DNA of 5,554 nt from Gammaproteobacteria bacterium. GTDB taxonomy: Bacteria > Pseudomonadota > Gammaproteobacteria > Enterobacterales > Kangiellaceae. Shown here piece after piece: positions 4,481 through 5,554 of this stretch. Location of the stretch: assembly GCA_002401655.1 (NCBI GenBank), contig NVTT01000074.1:8105-13658 (forward strand). The letters run 5' to 3'. The position numbers were made by a program, and so were the translations under genes. The notes under the pieces are model-generated. The model searched no databases. It saw nothing but the letters and a program-made list of their open reading frames with translations, and was not told the DNA's origin. Each line of letters begins with the position of its first letter. Within the stretch, counting starts at the first letter, position 1.

Positions 4481-5554
4481 CATATTGCGTAAGTTTGAGA
4501 TGACAGACTCCAAAGCCCTGTCAAATAGTGCATCATCATCCAATATCTTTAATTTTTCTAATTGAAGTGTAACACACAAGTCATGGGTCAAAAATTCCGC
4601 CATTTTCATACCACTACGATTGACAAAAATATATTTTCCCGTTGATGCAATTCTTGCGGCTAGTTTACAACGCTTGAATTCATCATCAATCATCAGCTCA
4701 ACCCAACTACCAGCTCTTAGCTCTTCGACTCTCTCACGAATTTCTGCATTGATATGAATTGGCTCAGAGGTTACACCTGTTTCTAGCTTTCCGGTTTCTG
4801 CCTTTGAAAATCCAATGTCTTCTATTATGATTTCTTCAAATTGAATACTTTCTTCGTTACTAGGATCTTCTTCGTTTAGAACCTCTTCGCTAGACTCATT
4901 TATGTTTGCTATTTTAGTATCGTAGGCTTCTGTTGAATTAATCTCAATTTCTGCATTTTGTTTATCTATTTCTGCTAAATCCGCTCCGCTTAAACCCATT
5001 GCACTATCAATATCGATCGCCGGAAGTCTTAGAATTTCTTCTTTGGGCCTATTATTAATATACTCTCTAGCATCCTCAATGATATTCCGATGCCGAGATT
5101 CTAATTCATCTAAAAGACGAGTGGCTTCAATTGGTGAGATTGATATTGCTTCAATATCTTTGCGTAAACTTTTTACCAAAATAGGCACTTTGCTAGTTAA
5201 TTTTTCTAATCGCTCCGCCGTGCTAATGGGCTGAACACTCCAGATCAATAGTTTTGCAATTCGTACATGCCTTTTCCAGCTGTCCTTATTTTCTTGTAAG
5301 CGATCTAATAATAATGAATGAGAGCACACACTTTTGAGTATCGATTTGGCTATATCTGGCACCTGAAATCCATCACAAATAGCTTGTAACTTAACATTAA
5401 CTTCACTTCGTGCAGTTTCAGATTTAGCTTTTCCTATTTCAGCTTCTTTAGTTCTCTTTTCAATAATATTCGACTTACGTTCATTAAGCTTTTTAAACTC
5501 CAAAAAGTCTTCTAATAACTGATCAAACAGCGAAACATCATCGCTAAATTCATT
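4466..5554 (-). CDS. DUF1631 family protein, C-terminal part (5' end outside window)
   Basis: The reading frame stays open to the window edge, giving 362 residues of a protein that is usually about 700 or more long, so the N-terminal half lies outside. An internal TTG at 5503 is not the start; the frame continues upstream without a stop. Seen: helical, charged sequence at about 15-165, including the stretch LEKLTSKVPILVKSLRKDIE and a following ELESRH typical of DUF1631; a Glu/Asp/Ser-rich, probably disordered linker at about 200-250; and a C-terminal beta-rich domain at about 278-350 with GSWVEL, KLAARIASTGKYIFVNRSG and LFDRALES. The C-terminal domain is the conserved hallmark. Homologues are sometimes labelled thymidine phosphorylase without good reason. 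The function is unknown. A DUF1631 gene also lies beside ampD in Pseudomonas aeruginosa as far as I recall, so the linkage is old. The stop overlaps or closely precedes the likely ampD start. Confidence 0.88.
   Translation of the reverse strand, partial: NEFSDDVSLFDQLLEDFLEFKKLNERKSNIIEKRTKEAEIGKAKSETARSEVNVKLQAICDGFQVPDIAKSILKSVCSHSLLLDRLQENKDSWKRHVRIAKLLIWSVQPISTAERLEKLTSKVPILVKSLRKDIEAISISPIEATRLLDELESRHRNIIEDAREYINNRPKEEILRLPAIDIDSAMGLSGADLAEIDKQNAEIEINSTEAYDTKIANINESSEEVLNEEDPSNEESIQFEEIIIEDIGFSKAETGKLETGVTSEPIHINAEIRERVEELRAGSWVELMIDDEFKRCKLAARIASTGKYIFVNRSGMKMAEFLTHDLCVTLQLEKLKILDDDALFDRALESVISNLRNMKAEA

Noticed and set aside
5043..5234. Plus-strand open frame of 63 codons opposite the DUF1631 gene
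   Set aside because: Antisense shadow with no ribosome site or recognisable protein.

Overview
The window is AT-rich throughout and reads as ordinary chromosome of a marine-type gammaproteobacterium, most likely Alteromonadales (Colwellia/Thalassotalea-like). The grounds are the gene set (FklB-type FKBP22, a YebG-family protein, AmpD, AmpE, DUF6164, DUF1631), the order DUF1631-ampD-ampE, and the base composition. The family-level guess is weak. There is no mobile element, tRNA, rRNA, CRISPR array or phage gene. No intergenic stretch reaches 300 bases. I do not see a new multi-gene system here; what is worth a second look is in starts and regulatory sites.

Left part, plus strand (1-1680): an exported or membrane-anchored metallo-beta-lactamase-fold hydrolase with its metal ligands intact; a small DUF6164 membrane protein whose real start is at 1008, downstream of an extended -10 promoter; and a 92-residue conserved-looking protein of unknown function. 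This unit converges on fklB, with a short AT-rich hairpin between the two stop codons.

Right part, minus strand (reading 5554 down to 1703): the C-terminal part of a DUF1631 protein, then ampD, ampE, a yebG homologue and fklB. AmpD (cytoplasmic anhydro-muropeptide amidase) and AmpE (inner-membrane protein) belong to peptidoglycan recycling and beta-lactamase signalling. YebG is a DNA-damage-associated protein in E. coli and FklB is a proline isomerase. ampE and yebG each appear to have their own sigma-70-type promoter, so the minus-strand block is probably not one simple operon.

Main oddities: (1) ampD is open and clearly homologous well upstream of its first ATG/GTG/TTG codon, so it either starts on a non-canonical codon (AUA or AUC) or carries a sequence change at its start; an automatic caller would truncate it at a GTG right beside the first zinc ligand. 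(2) The yebG promoter has no complete LexA box but carries an 8-8-8 inverted repeat over its spacer and -10. (3) The ampD-ampE gap holds a strong predicted promoter followed by a bulged hairpin with a U-tract immediately before an ampE start that lacks a Shine-Dalgarno sequence.
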